A program made the position numbers and the translations under genes. Below are positions 1-12,100 of a stretch of DNA of 64,000 nt, piece by piece (positions within the stretch are counted from its first letter, which is position 1; each line of letters opens with the position of its first letter). This DNA is from Tanypteryx hageni. Its lineage: Eukaryota > Arthropoda > Insecta > Odonata > Petaluridae. The stretch covers positions 65,362,850-65,426,849 of the forward strand of contig CM054113.1 of the NCBI GenBank assembly GCA_028673005.1, read 5' to 3'. A model generated the notes under the pieces. The model ran no database searches, was not told the origin of the DNA, and saw only the letters and a list, made by a program, of their open reading frames with translations.

Positions 1-3000
1 AACGCTGTTGGTGACCTTGTTCCCATGGACTTATTCCTGCATTGCTCCATGGTGAAGACATGCTGCTTGAAGGAATAGAATTTGTAACAGTGGATGTTAC
101 TCCTTGTCCAAAATTGATGGTAGGAATTTGAGATAATGAGGGTATCTGTTGTCTGAAAGCCAAAGATGACAACTGCATGGATCCCTGAAGTGGCACATTT
201 TTGAACGTGGGTGCTGGTGCTTCGTGAGAAAACGAGTGTTGTCTGAATGGCATACCACTTATACGATCAAGAGAATCAACTGATGTATTTTTTGTAGCAC
301 GAGCACGTGTCTGACAAGTAACCTCTGGAGGCTTTCTTGGGTAAAGAGGTACGTCTGTCATTGATGGGCCCATATTAATCTCCTCTGTGTTATACATATG
401 TTGTCCAATTGCTGCACGAGCTGTCGAAAAAGAGAATGATTTTTCTATGCTTTGTGGCGACAATGTTGGAATCTCATGACCGATGGATGTGGATGCTACC
501 CTAAGGTTTATTTTATTGCACCTTTCAGGCAAGTGGTAATTGATGCCGGTTGGCATGGTTTCTGGAATATTAGATTCTTCACGGCCTAAATAGCCTCTGC
601 CTGATGAGCTCTTATCGTTATCCCTCCAACCCACCATTTCTTCACGGCTTCGATCTCTTGCCCATGAACCACCTCCTCTCTCCATCGACCTTCCACGTGT
701 ATACATATTGATGCTGGTATCGATCTTCCGAACTGGACTAGAGGCTTTCGTCATGACCGAATGATGTCCATCCATGCCCCAAGGTTTAATTTGAGACAAT
801 GTGTCCTTCTGAACTGGGATATTCTTTACTACTCCCTCGTCGTGTGAAGTAAACCTACCACTCGGATACATCAGACTTTTGGAACTCGCTAGCAAAATGT
901 CCGAAGTTTCTACAGACCTCCTGGGCTCACGAACCTCCATTCCATAGTCGTCACTCACAACAAATGGTAGGCTGATCATTTCAATCTTTCTCATAGCCAT
1001 CAGGTCACGTTCACTTTGACCTCTGCTCCCTTTGTCCATGCGATCGTAATCCCTACGAGGTAAATTGGACTCGTACTTTTTGTCATATGAGCTCATTCTC
1101 CCTTTAGAGCTCACGTAAGGATCAGGCATCTCCCTTTCGTTCTTCGAGAAATGGGATGAGGGAATTTCATCAGATCTTCTATAGTTGTCTGAATCCGTCT
1201 TTCTGTATGACCTATCAATAGAAATTCTTTCATTCATCCTCTCAGGTGACATGCAAGGTCTTCCGTCTTCAATCCTTTGATCTCTGTAGCTAACTGTTAC
1301 ATTTGACGGCATTTGATGCGCATCCCTATAAGGTGGCAACTCCCGTGGGGCATGGTCCATTTGTTCCACATGCCTGGAAAACATTGTATCCCTCTCCATT
1401 AACATCACTTTAGATCTCTGGCTGTCAAAACTACCTCCATCTCCTTTCATTTCCATCCTTCTTCCTTGATGCAAATCAAACGAGCTTCTCTCTTCCACCC
1501 TTCCCATATGTTCACAAGATTTCCTACTACTGTGTTCTCCCATCATACCAAATCCTGGTCTATCATGTTCTGTATCTAAATCACTAAACTTCCTCCTGAT
1601 TCTATAACTTTCCTCCTCGTCCAGATTTTCAGTTCTTTCAGCCATCCCGCCATCCAACCAACGCTGATCTGGAGATTCGTCTCTCACCTGTCTCCTCTCG
1701 CTTCTCATCTCCTGAATTCTCTCTCCATGGTCCATACGGTCATCAAAATCCTCTCTCCTTGCTCTCATATCATTCCAAGGACTAAGCTGTCTTTCACGAA
1801 CAGGACTTATCTCTCTGTCTGCATCTAATCTCCTTATATCGACCCTAATCCCATCTTCCACTGTTTGAACAATCCTACCCTCCTGCCACACTGGTTCAGA
1901 AGTGACACGACTTTCTGCCAACCTAAAATGACTACTTTGTGGCCACTCGTCCTTAGCATTCCTCTCAAATGGGCCATATCCACCTCCATCGTGTCCACCT
2001 CTCCTGTTCATTGCCAACTGCTCATCTTCCCTCGTCAACTTTCTCCTTTCGACCATCGGCCCATTTACCATTACTCCCCTTTCATCCCTCAACCTCTTTG
2101 GCTCCACCAACGTTTCATCTCTCATTCCTCTCCCCCATCCTTCCCTCCTCCTCCCTACCTCATCTACAGGAGAGATGTTCTCCCTCCTCCTAGGCTCCAT
2201 TCCTTGCCACTTAGGTTTGATCGGTGTGTTGGCACTCCAACCTCTATTTTCCCTTTCTAACCCCCCTTCCTTCCAACCACTTCTTCCAGAACGAGCTTCT
2301 GGAACTAAGTATTCCTTTTCTGGTAAAGTTCTATCTTTGGGGAAATGTGAGGGTGGTGATTCTTTCCATATGGAAACTGAATTTTTCGTAATCGAATCAT
2401 CCTCCTTCCATCTCCTCCTATCGTCACCCAACCATGGCCGAGGACTTTTCTCTCTCCATAGCTGCCCAACTGTTTTGCTTGGTCTTTCATGTTCGAAAGA
2501 CCTCTTCTGCCCTCGCCGTCGATCAAACGGTTCATTTCTGGATGCATGAGATACATTACTCTTTGATCCAAAACCTTGCTTTCCACCTGACTTTGAGGTA
2601 GAGCTATGGCCCACATGTGAGAACCTTCCTGGGCGAGTATTTCCTGCACTTAATAAGGTCTTTTTAAACTTCTTACCTTGTTGCCCACCGGTAGAAGAAT
2701 ATGAATACTTGTGCTTCTTCGTGTTTGAAGACTCGGATGAAGTATGTTTCTCTTTATTTCCTTCTTTACTGCCTTCATCTTTTTTTGCTGATGCATCTGG
2801 TTTTGGCTCCTTAGAAGGAGACTCAGCAAGGGATTCTGATAAAAATACAGCATCGCTCTTCTTAGCAGGCATTGATTTAGGCAGATTAATGGGATTAACC
2901 CGATGAAAGAGTATTATAACTTCACAATGGGCAGTGTGAGGAAACATGTCCACCGGAACTGCACAGATAGGTACCAAGGGGAAACCATGGTATGTTTTTG

Positions 3001-3114
3001 ATGTTTGCCTGGCCAGATCAACAAAATTTTTCAATGCAGCATTTGGATCACAAGAAACATATACAATTTTTTCAACAACTTCAGCACTTCTAAGAGCAAT
3101 TATGCCCTTTTGTT
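1..3114 (-). CDS. TRMT2A: TRMT2A last exon: catalytic Cys/Glu plus ≥960-codon disordered tail
   Basis: The exon starts after tttcag at 3114. Its first ~78 codons carry KIVYVSCDPNAALKNFVDLA (nucleophilic Cys) and FPHTAHCEVIILFHRV (catalytic Glu), ending the homology near 2884. Reading every codon leftward from there to base 2 shows no stop in this frame. The tail begins with a Lys/Ser/Glu-rich stretch, continues with long runs of alternating Arg and Glu/Asp with scattered Trp, Met and Gly (for example DDRRRWKEDD), and turns Ser/Thr/Pro/Gln-rich towards the left edge. It looks intrinsically disordered; no globular domain or zinc finger is recognisable. The proline-rich open frames on the plus strand at 1865-2549 are its antisense shadows. 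Confidence 0.93.
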
Positions 3115-6100
3115 CTGAAAGGAAGAAAATGAGAGGATGTAAGTTATATTTCTTTTAAATCCAGCTGCAACAAATGCAATTTGAATGACATTAAAAAACA
3201 AGACAAAACTGTCAAATATTTAGCTTAACAAAAATTAATAAAATTTAAATATGAAATGATTAAGAATGTTTTCAATCTTGTTACCTCAAATGTTTAAATC
3301 ACTGATGTAAATTTTTAATTAAAATGAGATCTAATAAAAAGAAATCCATGCATTTCTAACCCTAAGCATTAATTCTCACTAACAATAAAACTTTGCAGAA
3401 CTAAAAATTCTACCATTTTAATTTCTGTCTTAAATCAATCAACAGGTTATTTTTGCAAGCTATTTATGCAGACTTACGTAGACCACTGCGTGGAGGATCC
3501 ACTATGGCATAAACAGATTTCCCTTTTGCTCTGCTCAAGACTGAAGTTAGTATCTCTTCAGCTCTGCCAGTAAAAAATTCACAATTTGTTATGTTGTTCA
3601 CAGAAGCATTTACTTTAGCGTCTTCAATGGCTGCTGCCACAACTTCAAGACCTAAAACTTGTCCACATTTCTAAAATGAAAACAATACCAAAAAACTTTC
3701 ATTAGGCATGAAAACATACTTTAAGGTTATTTTATTCTTTAATAACATAACAAACAAGAATCTTAATCTAAATATAACCAACAACCAAAGAGTAAAATAA
3801 TTTTATAGTTAAAGAGTTATATTAATTTTAATCCTATTAATGTTCCACTTCCATCCACGGATGTACTGTATTTTCCAGTGTATAAGAAGCACTTTTTTGT
3901 GGCAAAAATGTCCTAAAATCTTGTTAAGTCGTATACAACAAAGGTTTAAATGCTGGTAGGGTATTTCTCTTAAAATTTAGATATACACACTTTTCAAATT
4001 CTCATGACACTTTTTGGTTTAGAGGGAGGTTTTCTATACAGTACATACAATTTCAAACACCAGCATTCATTCTGTAGAATTCTAATAATTATTTCTTATA
4101 ATAATAAAGGGTATTGTTGAATTATTAGTAACCAATCAGTAATATATTCATTTTGCAGCATACAAACGGCAATATTGCCAAAAATTTCGGGATGTGCAGC
4201 TTTTCACTCAAACAAACTGCATGTGGAAAGCGATGAAAAATCACAATATTTGAACCGAAAGAAAAACTACCAAAATGTTTCTCAGGATCAAATTATTGGA
4301 ATATGAGACTAAACTATGATGGTGCCTTGATATCTGCCAGGCTACGGCTACCTCACCAACAAAACCTGACATTTGCAACTCCGTCATCCATAATAACAAT
4401 ATTTCTTTCCCTATTTAGCACATTTTCTCGAAAGAAAAAACATGCTATCCCTAAGATTTTAAGTATTTCAAGAAAATACTTGAAAAAAAACAACAAGAAA
4501 ACAATGCAACTTTCCTGTATTTCACCTTTAAATAATTAATAAACATTAATAACATCATGCGCTGTATTTAGGGTAATCCCACACTTAATTAGGCTCTTGC
4601 CAACATTTCACCTCCATTTCCAGTCTTCTTCATTCACCTGAAAACATATTTCTTCTCAACATGATCAGCAGCACTCCCACCTTGATCGTCATCCATAATA
4701 AAAAATCAGATGGACAAAAACTTGCAAAAGTAAGCAGAAATTATATGCCGACTTACTGATAGTTATAGTTCAATGACTACTGAGGGTTTGCCAGCTGTAG
4801 AATAGATAGGTGCAAGTTTGATCATTTACCCTCATCCACTTCGAGGTAATCAGAGTGGTGAAATTTTGATGCAAATGAAAGATTTCATCGTTCGAAAGGA
4901 AGACAGAAATCCCCATCTCAAGTGTTTGGTCTAGTTTGCTCCTAACCTTCCAATACTTACTCACGAGATGCCACAGGAAAAAACTTCCAAACACATAGGT
5001 AAGTTCCTGTCCATAAATGACTGCAGAGAGGTGTTTTGGGCTTCGTGCATGACTAGGTTTGCCACCTCTGCAGATTCACCCAAAGTCTTCAGGTTTAGCA
5101 CTCAATATTCATGCTCTGAATAGCACTAAGTAAACTTTCAGGTTGAAATTAATGTTGTAAAACGTCAAAATTAATTAATTTTAGCCACATTTCATGATGA
5201 GATGTTGCATTTAATTAAAAATTAAAACAATATAAAATTAATTTTATATTAGCTATGTGTGGTGCGCAAAAATTGCACGTTATTATCATCCCAGTATTAT
5301 TATACCTGTATGTAGTATAAAACTAAGATTTTTAAAAGAAAACGCGTTTACACAACATAATAAAATAACAGTATAGCTTAGCATGTATAACAGTTTTCAT
5401 TTGGTTATTTATAACAAAAAATATTGTTCATCATTTGCTTTCAAATTCTAAAATAGTAATATCAGCAAAACCTTTTAAAATGTTATTTAAAAATATATCA
5501 TCAGTTTACTATATGCCACCTTTTTGAACTTCGCGAATAATTGGTTCCGGAAAACTAACGCGAAATGCAAATTTGCAAAGTGCAAGTCCTATTTTTTCCA
5601 TAAGACACCATGTTATTACGAGAGAGTGATTCCCACCCAACCTAAAAAATTCACTTTTTTATCATAAATAATGCAGTTTAACAAAAAATAAAACAAAACA
5701 TAACCACAAATGAAAACCCTAGCATTATAAAGTAAAAAAATACTTATAATTACCTTCAAAATGTGGAATAGCAAATGAAAACCCAGCATTACAAAGCGAT
5801 TACACTTCTTTCCGTACTTGTACAATTTACCTCCACAAAATTTTGCATGTGATTTCCGATCTTCTTTTGTTCATTCTAAGGAAATGGTTTAATTTAAATT
5901 GAACTCCTGAAATGCAATGTTGAGTACATCATGCATGAATGTTTTCCTGGATTCTGCAACAAACATTTCCAAGCTGCAAAAAAACGCATTAAAAAGAGGT
6001 TCCATTTCTTTTATTAATTATGTTAGAAATGTATAACAGAAAATCAAAACCTAGCGTAATAAAGTTATAACATTTCCTTTAGTAATAGTGTTCAAAATAC

Positions 6101-9100
6101 GCGGCAGAATATCGTACGTTACAAGATGATAGCTATTCTTAGATTTACATTAAAAATTCGTAATAAACAATGAAAACCTATGAAAACCACAGTTCCTTAA
6201 ATTAAGTTTCAAAATACAAAGATAATAGCATTAAATCATTAAATATTTTGGTCAAAAACCAGCAACCTCATACGTGAAGAACGAATATTTTCAATGTCAT
6301 TCTCATAAAAGTTGTGAAAAACTAAATGCACATGACACTTTTCCAATAGCCAATAATTTCTAATTTGGCCACTAAGATGCCAGCAACTTCAACTGTTATT
6401 TAAAATAGCACCATTGGCTGTGAGTTTTAAACAGCTACAAAAGAATTGTTTGTTTACTTTGAAAACTGCTAATAACGAGCATTATATATAATATAATAAT
6501 AATGTCCTTTTCTAGGGTGCTCAAGTTTAAAATGCACTTAGAAACAAAAAAGTAGAGGGAGTTCACGCTTGTTGGCATCGTAAACGCATGATGCAAAATG
6601 CAAGTAATATGCATGAAACAAAAAATGTTGTCGCGAACCGCAAGCACGTGAAGTTCAAAAAGGTGGTGTAATTCAAATTAAATTTAAAGATGTTACAATT
6701 AATTCACAAGGAATAATGAATATAAATAAAAATCATTTAATGAGATAAAATTAACTTATCAATTAAATGTAGAATTATTTAAATAAAACGTAATGCATTT
6801 CAAAACCTTTGAAATCTTAAATTACGAAAACAATTTCCCGCTAAACCACATTATCTGTCACTATCTTAACATTAGCTGTCTTTTCCTGTTGAGAAGTAGT
6901 TTTGATTTGAATTTTTAAACACTTTAATTTAATTTTAAGCACAACCTTAAACTGTGTAATTAAAAAACAGCAAAACAATTTATAATGTTTCAAATTACCT
7001 TTTAGAACCAAAATCTTTTGAAATAAATCTTCAAGGAATAAATATATAAAGGTTTTAAGGGAAGTATATTTACTTACCATTAAATAAATTAAAGAGGAAC
7101 TCATCTTAACCCTTTATGGCCTAAATTAACAAATTTATACATTGTGGCATGTTTAATTGCTTATATAAGGAAAGGCACAGGGAAAATCCATCAAGATTCT
7201 GGCTCAGAAGGCTTCGTATTCAAGAAAAAGATGGAAAATACACGGATAGTGTGGTCTATAAAGAAATATTGCAAAATTAGTAATTTCTGCAACCCTTTTA
7301 CCACTGTTTTAAATAAATAAACAACTCCTTCACCATAAACCGGAAGAGAATACTCACATTCACACTGCAGAATGTTGGTAAACACTATCACAGGACCTAA
7401 GTCAAAAGGAGATACACATGCAGAAACACAACTCCGTCGAATGGCACTCACACAGTATACTCGAACCAAAACTTAACTAGACACTGATGCTTACAGCTAA
7501 GCTGTCATCTTCAGTACTGAAGATGACAGCTTAGCTGTTGAAATATCGGTGTCTAGTTAAGTTTTGGTTAGAGTATACTGTGTGAATGCCTTTTGAAGAA
7601 TTTATATGTTTCTGCGTATGTCTCCTTTTGACTTAAATCCTGCGATGGTGTTTACCAGCAACCTGCAGCATGAATGTGAGTATTCTCTTCCTGTTTATGG
7701 TGAAGGAGTTTTTGTTTATTTACTTAACACAGTGGTGTCTTGTCCTTGAAACGAGGTGAGGACAGTTGATCATGGACCAGCGCATGAATGTGAATTTCAT
7801 CCTCCCTGGAATTAATTTCACGTTTCTCTTGCAATAGCTACGTGCAGTTTTGTGAAGATATGGGGTCAAATAAACATAGGAAGATTATGTACCCTTGCAT
7901 AACATGCATCCTAATTTTTAACTCAAATATTTCGAAAAAAAAAGTGCGCATTATATGCAGGTATTCACTGTCTCGACTTCAAGAATCCAGAAAAATTACT
8001 TCCTCCACCACTTGACAGACTTCTTTATGAATGCGAAATTGGAGCAGTAGTGATCAGCACAATCAACTGCTCCCATGTTGACAGTGTAATTACGGTCGGT
8101 TTCTTGATTTCTTTGATAACTACATTTTTAGTATCCTTTTTTATGGTTATAAGGCTAGGATTATTAACGGTGCTCAGCATTGTAATTTGATATTTGTCTT
8201 TCCTTGCTAAGACCAAGTGTTTGTAATTTTTGCGGAAAGACACCATCATATTTCATTTTTGCTTTTTTCAATGGTATAAGGAGACCTTTACTTTATGTCA
8301 TTATGGTCCCAGTAAGATTCTTTGGCCAAAACGTAACTAGTACAGAAACGATCTGTGTAGAGGTGAAAACCATCTTCATTCAATGATTGCAGCAGGGTGT
8401 TGCACAGATCGAGAACAATTCGTGCAGTGAAAAGTAGATCTGGTCTAATAAGGCTGTCTGTAGTTTAACTTCCCAAGTATGGATTAAATATCAAAATGTA
8501 TCCTGTTTCTGATTCAGCAAGTACATATATACATAATATTCTTATCCTGTTGGTCCGTTCGTCTGTTGGTCCGCCGGAACGCTCTATAGAAATCCCCATA
8601 AGAGAACACTTGAAAATACCCTTTTTTCACTTGCAGGCTTTTTTCTTTTGCAAAATTAAATTAAAGTAACTGACCTATGATCTTCAAACCTGGACCATTT
8701 TAAAGAAAAATAAACAGATTCTTATTCTTATCATCGACTTTTGCCTTCGGTTCGAAATCGCTCAAGTTATACGTTTAAATCACATTTATTGGAATTTTTT
8801 TAGCTTTTTAAAGATATGTTGTCTTGCCGACCGTGTCATTGTTAAACCTCGAGATTGTATTGTCGTCCTTATACTATATGTGTAAGGAATCCCACTTTGC
8901 AAAACACCTCATTGACCACAAACACTGCCAATTTTTGTCCAAACATATTGTATCTCGAAAACAAAAGCTGGAGACTCAACCTCAACGTCCGACGCAAACG
9001 CCCAGAAAGGTGGCGCAACAATGACTGGGCCACCATGACAATGCGCCCGCCCACACGTCACTCGTTAATAGGCAGTTTCTGGCTTCCAAAAACATGAGTC

Positions 9101-12100
9101 ATCCCCCACCCCCCTACTCTCCTAACCTCGCCCCCTGCGACTTTTTCCTGTTCCCCAACATGAAACTCCAGCTGAAAGGCCGACGTTTTGACATGATTGA
9201 GGAGATCCGAGCAGAATCGCAAGAGGGGCTTAACATGCTCACACCTGCGGACTTCCAAGGATGCTTTGCATCATGGAAAAAATGCTGGGAACGCTGTATA
9301 AAAGCCCAAGGGGACAGTGGAAATTAGAACTTAGCGTAAGTAATTGCTTTTATGCACAAATTCCCAGAACTTTTGGGTAGCACCTCGTACATCCATGCAT
9401 CACGTACTCAACATTCCATTTTAGTAGTTCCTCAATTTAAATTTAAGAATTTCCTTGGAATGAACAAAAGATCGAAAATCGCACATGAAAATGCATTTTG
9501 TAATGCAGGGTTTTCATTAGCTATTACCCATTTTGAAGAAAATTAAAAAAATTTTTTTCACTTTATAATGCTAGGTTTTCATTTGCTGTTATGTTGCTGT
9601 CATGTTTTCTTTTATTTTCTGTTAAACTATTATTTATGATAAAAAGTGATTTTTTAGGTTGGCTGGGAACCAAACACCCAAAATAACATTGCTGCTTATG
9701 AGAAAATAGGACTTGCACTTTGCAAATTTGCATTTCGCATCAGTTTTCCGGAACCAATTTTTCGCGAAGTTCAAGAAGATGGTGTATTAATGCCAACCAT
9801 CACCAAAACATCACTTCCATCCTCAATTTCACTCATTTTCACTTATACCATCACTTCCCTCAGCAATATCAGGCTGATTATAATTAACATCTGCATCAAC
9901 ATCACTTAATTCTATATCACTTTCATCACTTCCAAGAAGTAAATATTCTCGTCTGACAAATTTTGAACGTTTCCTTTAACTTTTGTGTTACTATTTGTGG
10001 TGAAAAAAGAGCTTCGAAAAATAAATCAGAATAAATGGTGCATAAGCGTGATTTAGAGACTGTCTGAATAATTAGTTAGTTCCTGCAGCCATCTATGAGT
10101 TAAAAATATAAACAATGCCATAACATGGCCGGCGAAAAATACATGCCACCGAAATACTATGTCGGCTGACAGCTGACAGAGGAACAAAAAGGGTTGTTAT
10201 TTTTGCTGCATGGAGAAGTATCTATACAGGGGACAGTGGCAAATTTCATTTTGGCAAAGAGGGCGTTGCATTGAGCAAGGTTGGGAACAACTGCACTGTA
10301 TCATGTGAGCCAATTAGCAAAGTCCCAGTGAATTTTAACAATTATCTTAATTTTTGTTGACACTTCATTTTTATCCTCACATTTAACCCTTTGCAGTCCT
10401 AACCCGGACTGAGTCCGACTTTTTAAATTTCCTGTTGTGGTCCTAACCCGGACTCAGTAAAGACAGACTTCAGGGATTTTTTTTCAACTAGTTAGAATGA
10501 AATGGCACTGTGATCTTGTTTGTACTGGCCAACTGGTTCATCCACTGTGTTATGCTGCCATCTGCTAGGCCTTCTTTGAATACCTTGCAGGACAAGAAAG
10601 TATTTTCTCAGCCCATGTTTACATCTAGCGATTAAAAATGGCATCCACTAGCCAACAATCATTGCATGAGTGTGATATAATTGATGAACTAAGTACAATA
10701 GTGATTCCTGGGGTAATGTTAGTGTTGAATCTGATGATTTTACACCTGAAGATGTTTCTGAAGGTGATAGTGAAGATGTAAACAGTGAGGGGAGTGATAA
10801 ATCTGAAGAAGATGCTACAACCGATGAGGAAGATTGGTACAGGTATCATGACACAGACAATGACTACTTGAAATATAATTATGGTTCCACACGATGTTAC
10901 AAACTCACAGACTGGAATAATACCAGAAAAGCCTGTAAATTTATTTTCACTATTTTTTTCAAAACTAATTGGACCTGATGAGATCACATAGGGTAAAAAA
11001 ATTGGACCTCAAAAGGTTAAGCCACATCCACATTCTGCAGATGCAAAATTTCGAAAAAAGTATGGCTTATATTTAAGTTAATATGGTGATTTTTTAAAAT
11101 TCTATTTAAGAGATTTTTACTAAGCATAATGTACAAAATTTATTGAAAAAAGTTGTCAGAACTCTTGAATTTTCTACTACAACAATTATTACTGCACACC
11201 AATAAGAAAAAAGATTTAACTTAACAACAGTAGCAACCACATAAAAGCATAAAAAGTTGTAAATTCAGGACAATAAGGATTAAATAAACATTTGGTTAAG
11301 TTTTTTATTTTGACTCGCTAGCAAAATAATATTAGGTCAAAATTTAATTAGCAGTGAAAGAGTTAAATTGGACTCAATTTATCAACAGAGACATGAACAT
11401 ATGCAAAGCTCATAAAATCAAAACAAAAATCTCAATATAAACTAATATTAAACACCTTTTCCTCATAACTGATGATTTTTAATGAGAATACCTTTCAAAT
11501 AAACAAAAACAAGCATCAAAAATGAAATAATTTATATTGTTCAGTGGAAAGATTTGATCTAGAGAAAATAAATTAATCGACAAACCTTAGCTAGGGAAAG
11601 TCCTATAGTCCCAGTGCCACAGCATACATCCACAATAGTGGTAGAAGGATTTAGATCAATCATCTCACCAACTGAAGAATAAAGAACACCAGCACCAGGA
11701 GTGTTCACTTGGAAAAATGCTTCTGGTGAGATGCGGAATTTGAGTCCAAGAAGAGACTCTGTTATATGAGTAGCTCCAAGAATGTGTTCCATAGGAGGCT
11801 CCTTCCCAGCTTCCCTGAATAGTCATAAAAAACAACAGGGAGGAGATCGTTAAAGTTGGCAACAGTTGTTGTTGTTGGTTTATACTTATGGCTAATCAAC
11901 CTTTTGGATTGTTATAGTTATAACTATAGTATGAACTTTTCGGGTTTAAAAAATAATCAATTCAGGGGTTTATCAGGTTTTATTTTTTCTATCCAATTTG
12001 GGTTAAATTCAATAAAAAAACCTTAAAATTTCATAAATTCGGGTATAATTTAAAGAAATAATATTGTCATTAAGTTTTTTGGCAACATCCACAGAAATTT

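Noticed and set aside
1865..2549. Pro/Ser/Phe-rich open frames on the plus strand
   Set aside because: They lie antisense to the continuous TRMT2A tail frame on the minus strand; composition is the mirror of Arg/Glu/Gly codons.
2305..2853. Minus-strand open frames inside the tail exon in another phase
   Set aside because: Out of phase with the exon that carries the catalytic Cys and Glu; no similarity and no start context.
7191..7469. 92-codon minus-strand frame with several Cys residues
   Set aside because: Lies largely in one arm of a palindrome and shows no similarity or splice context.
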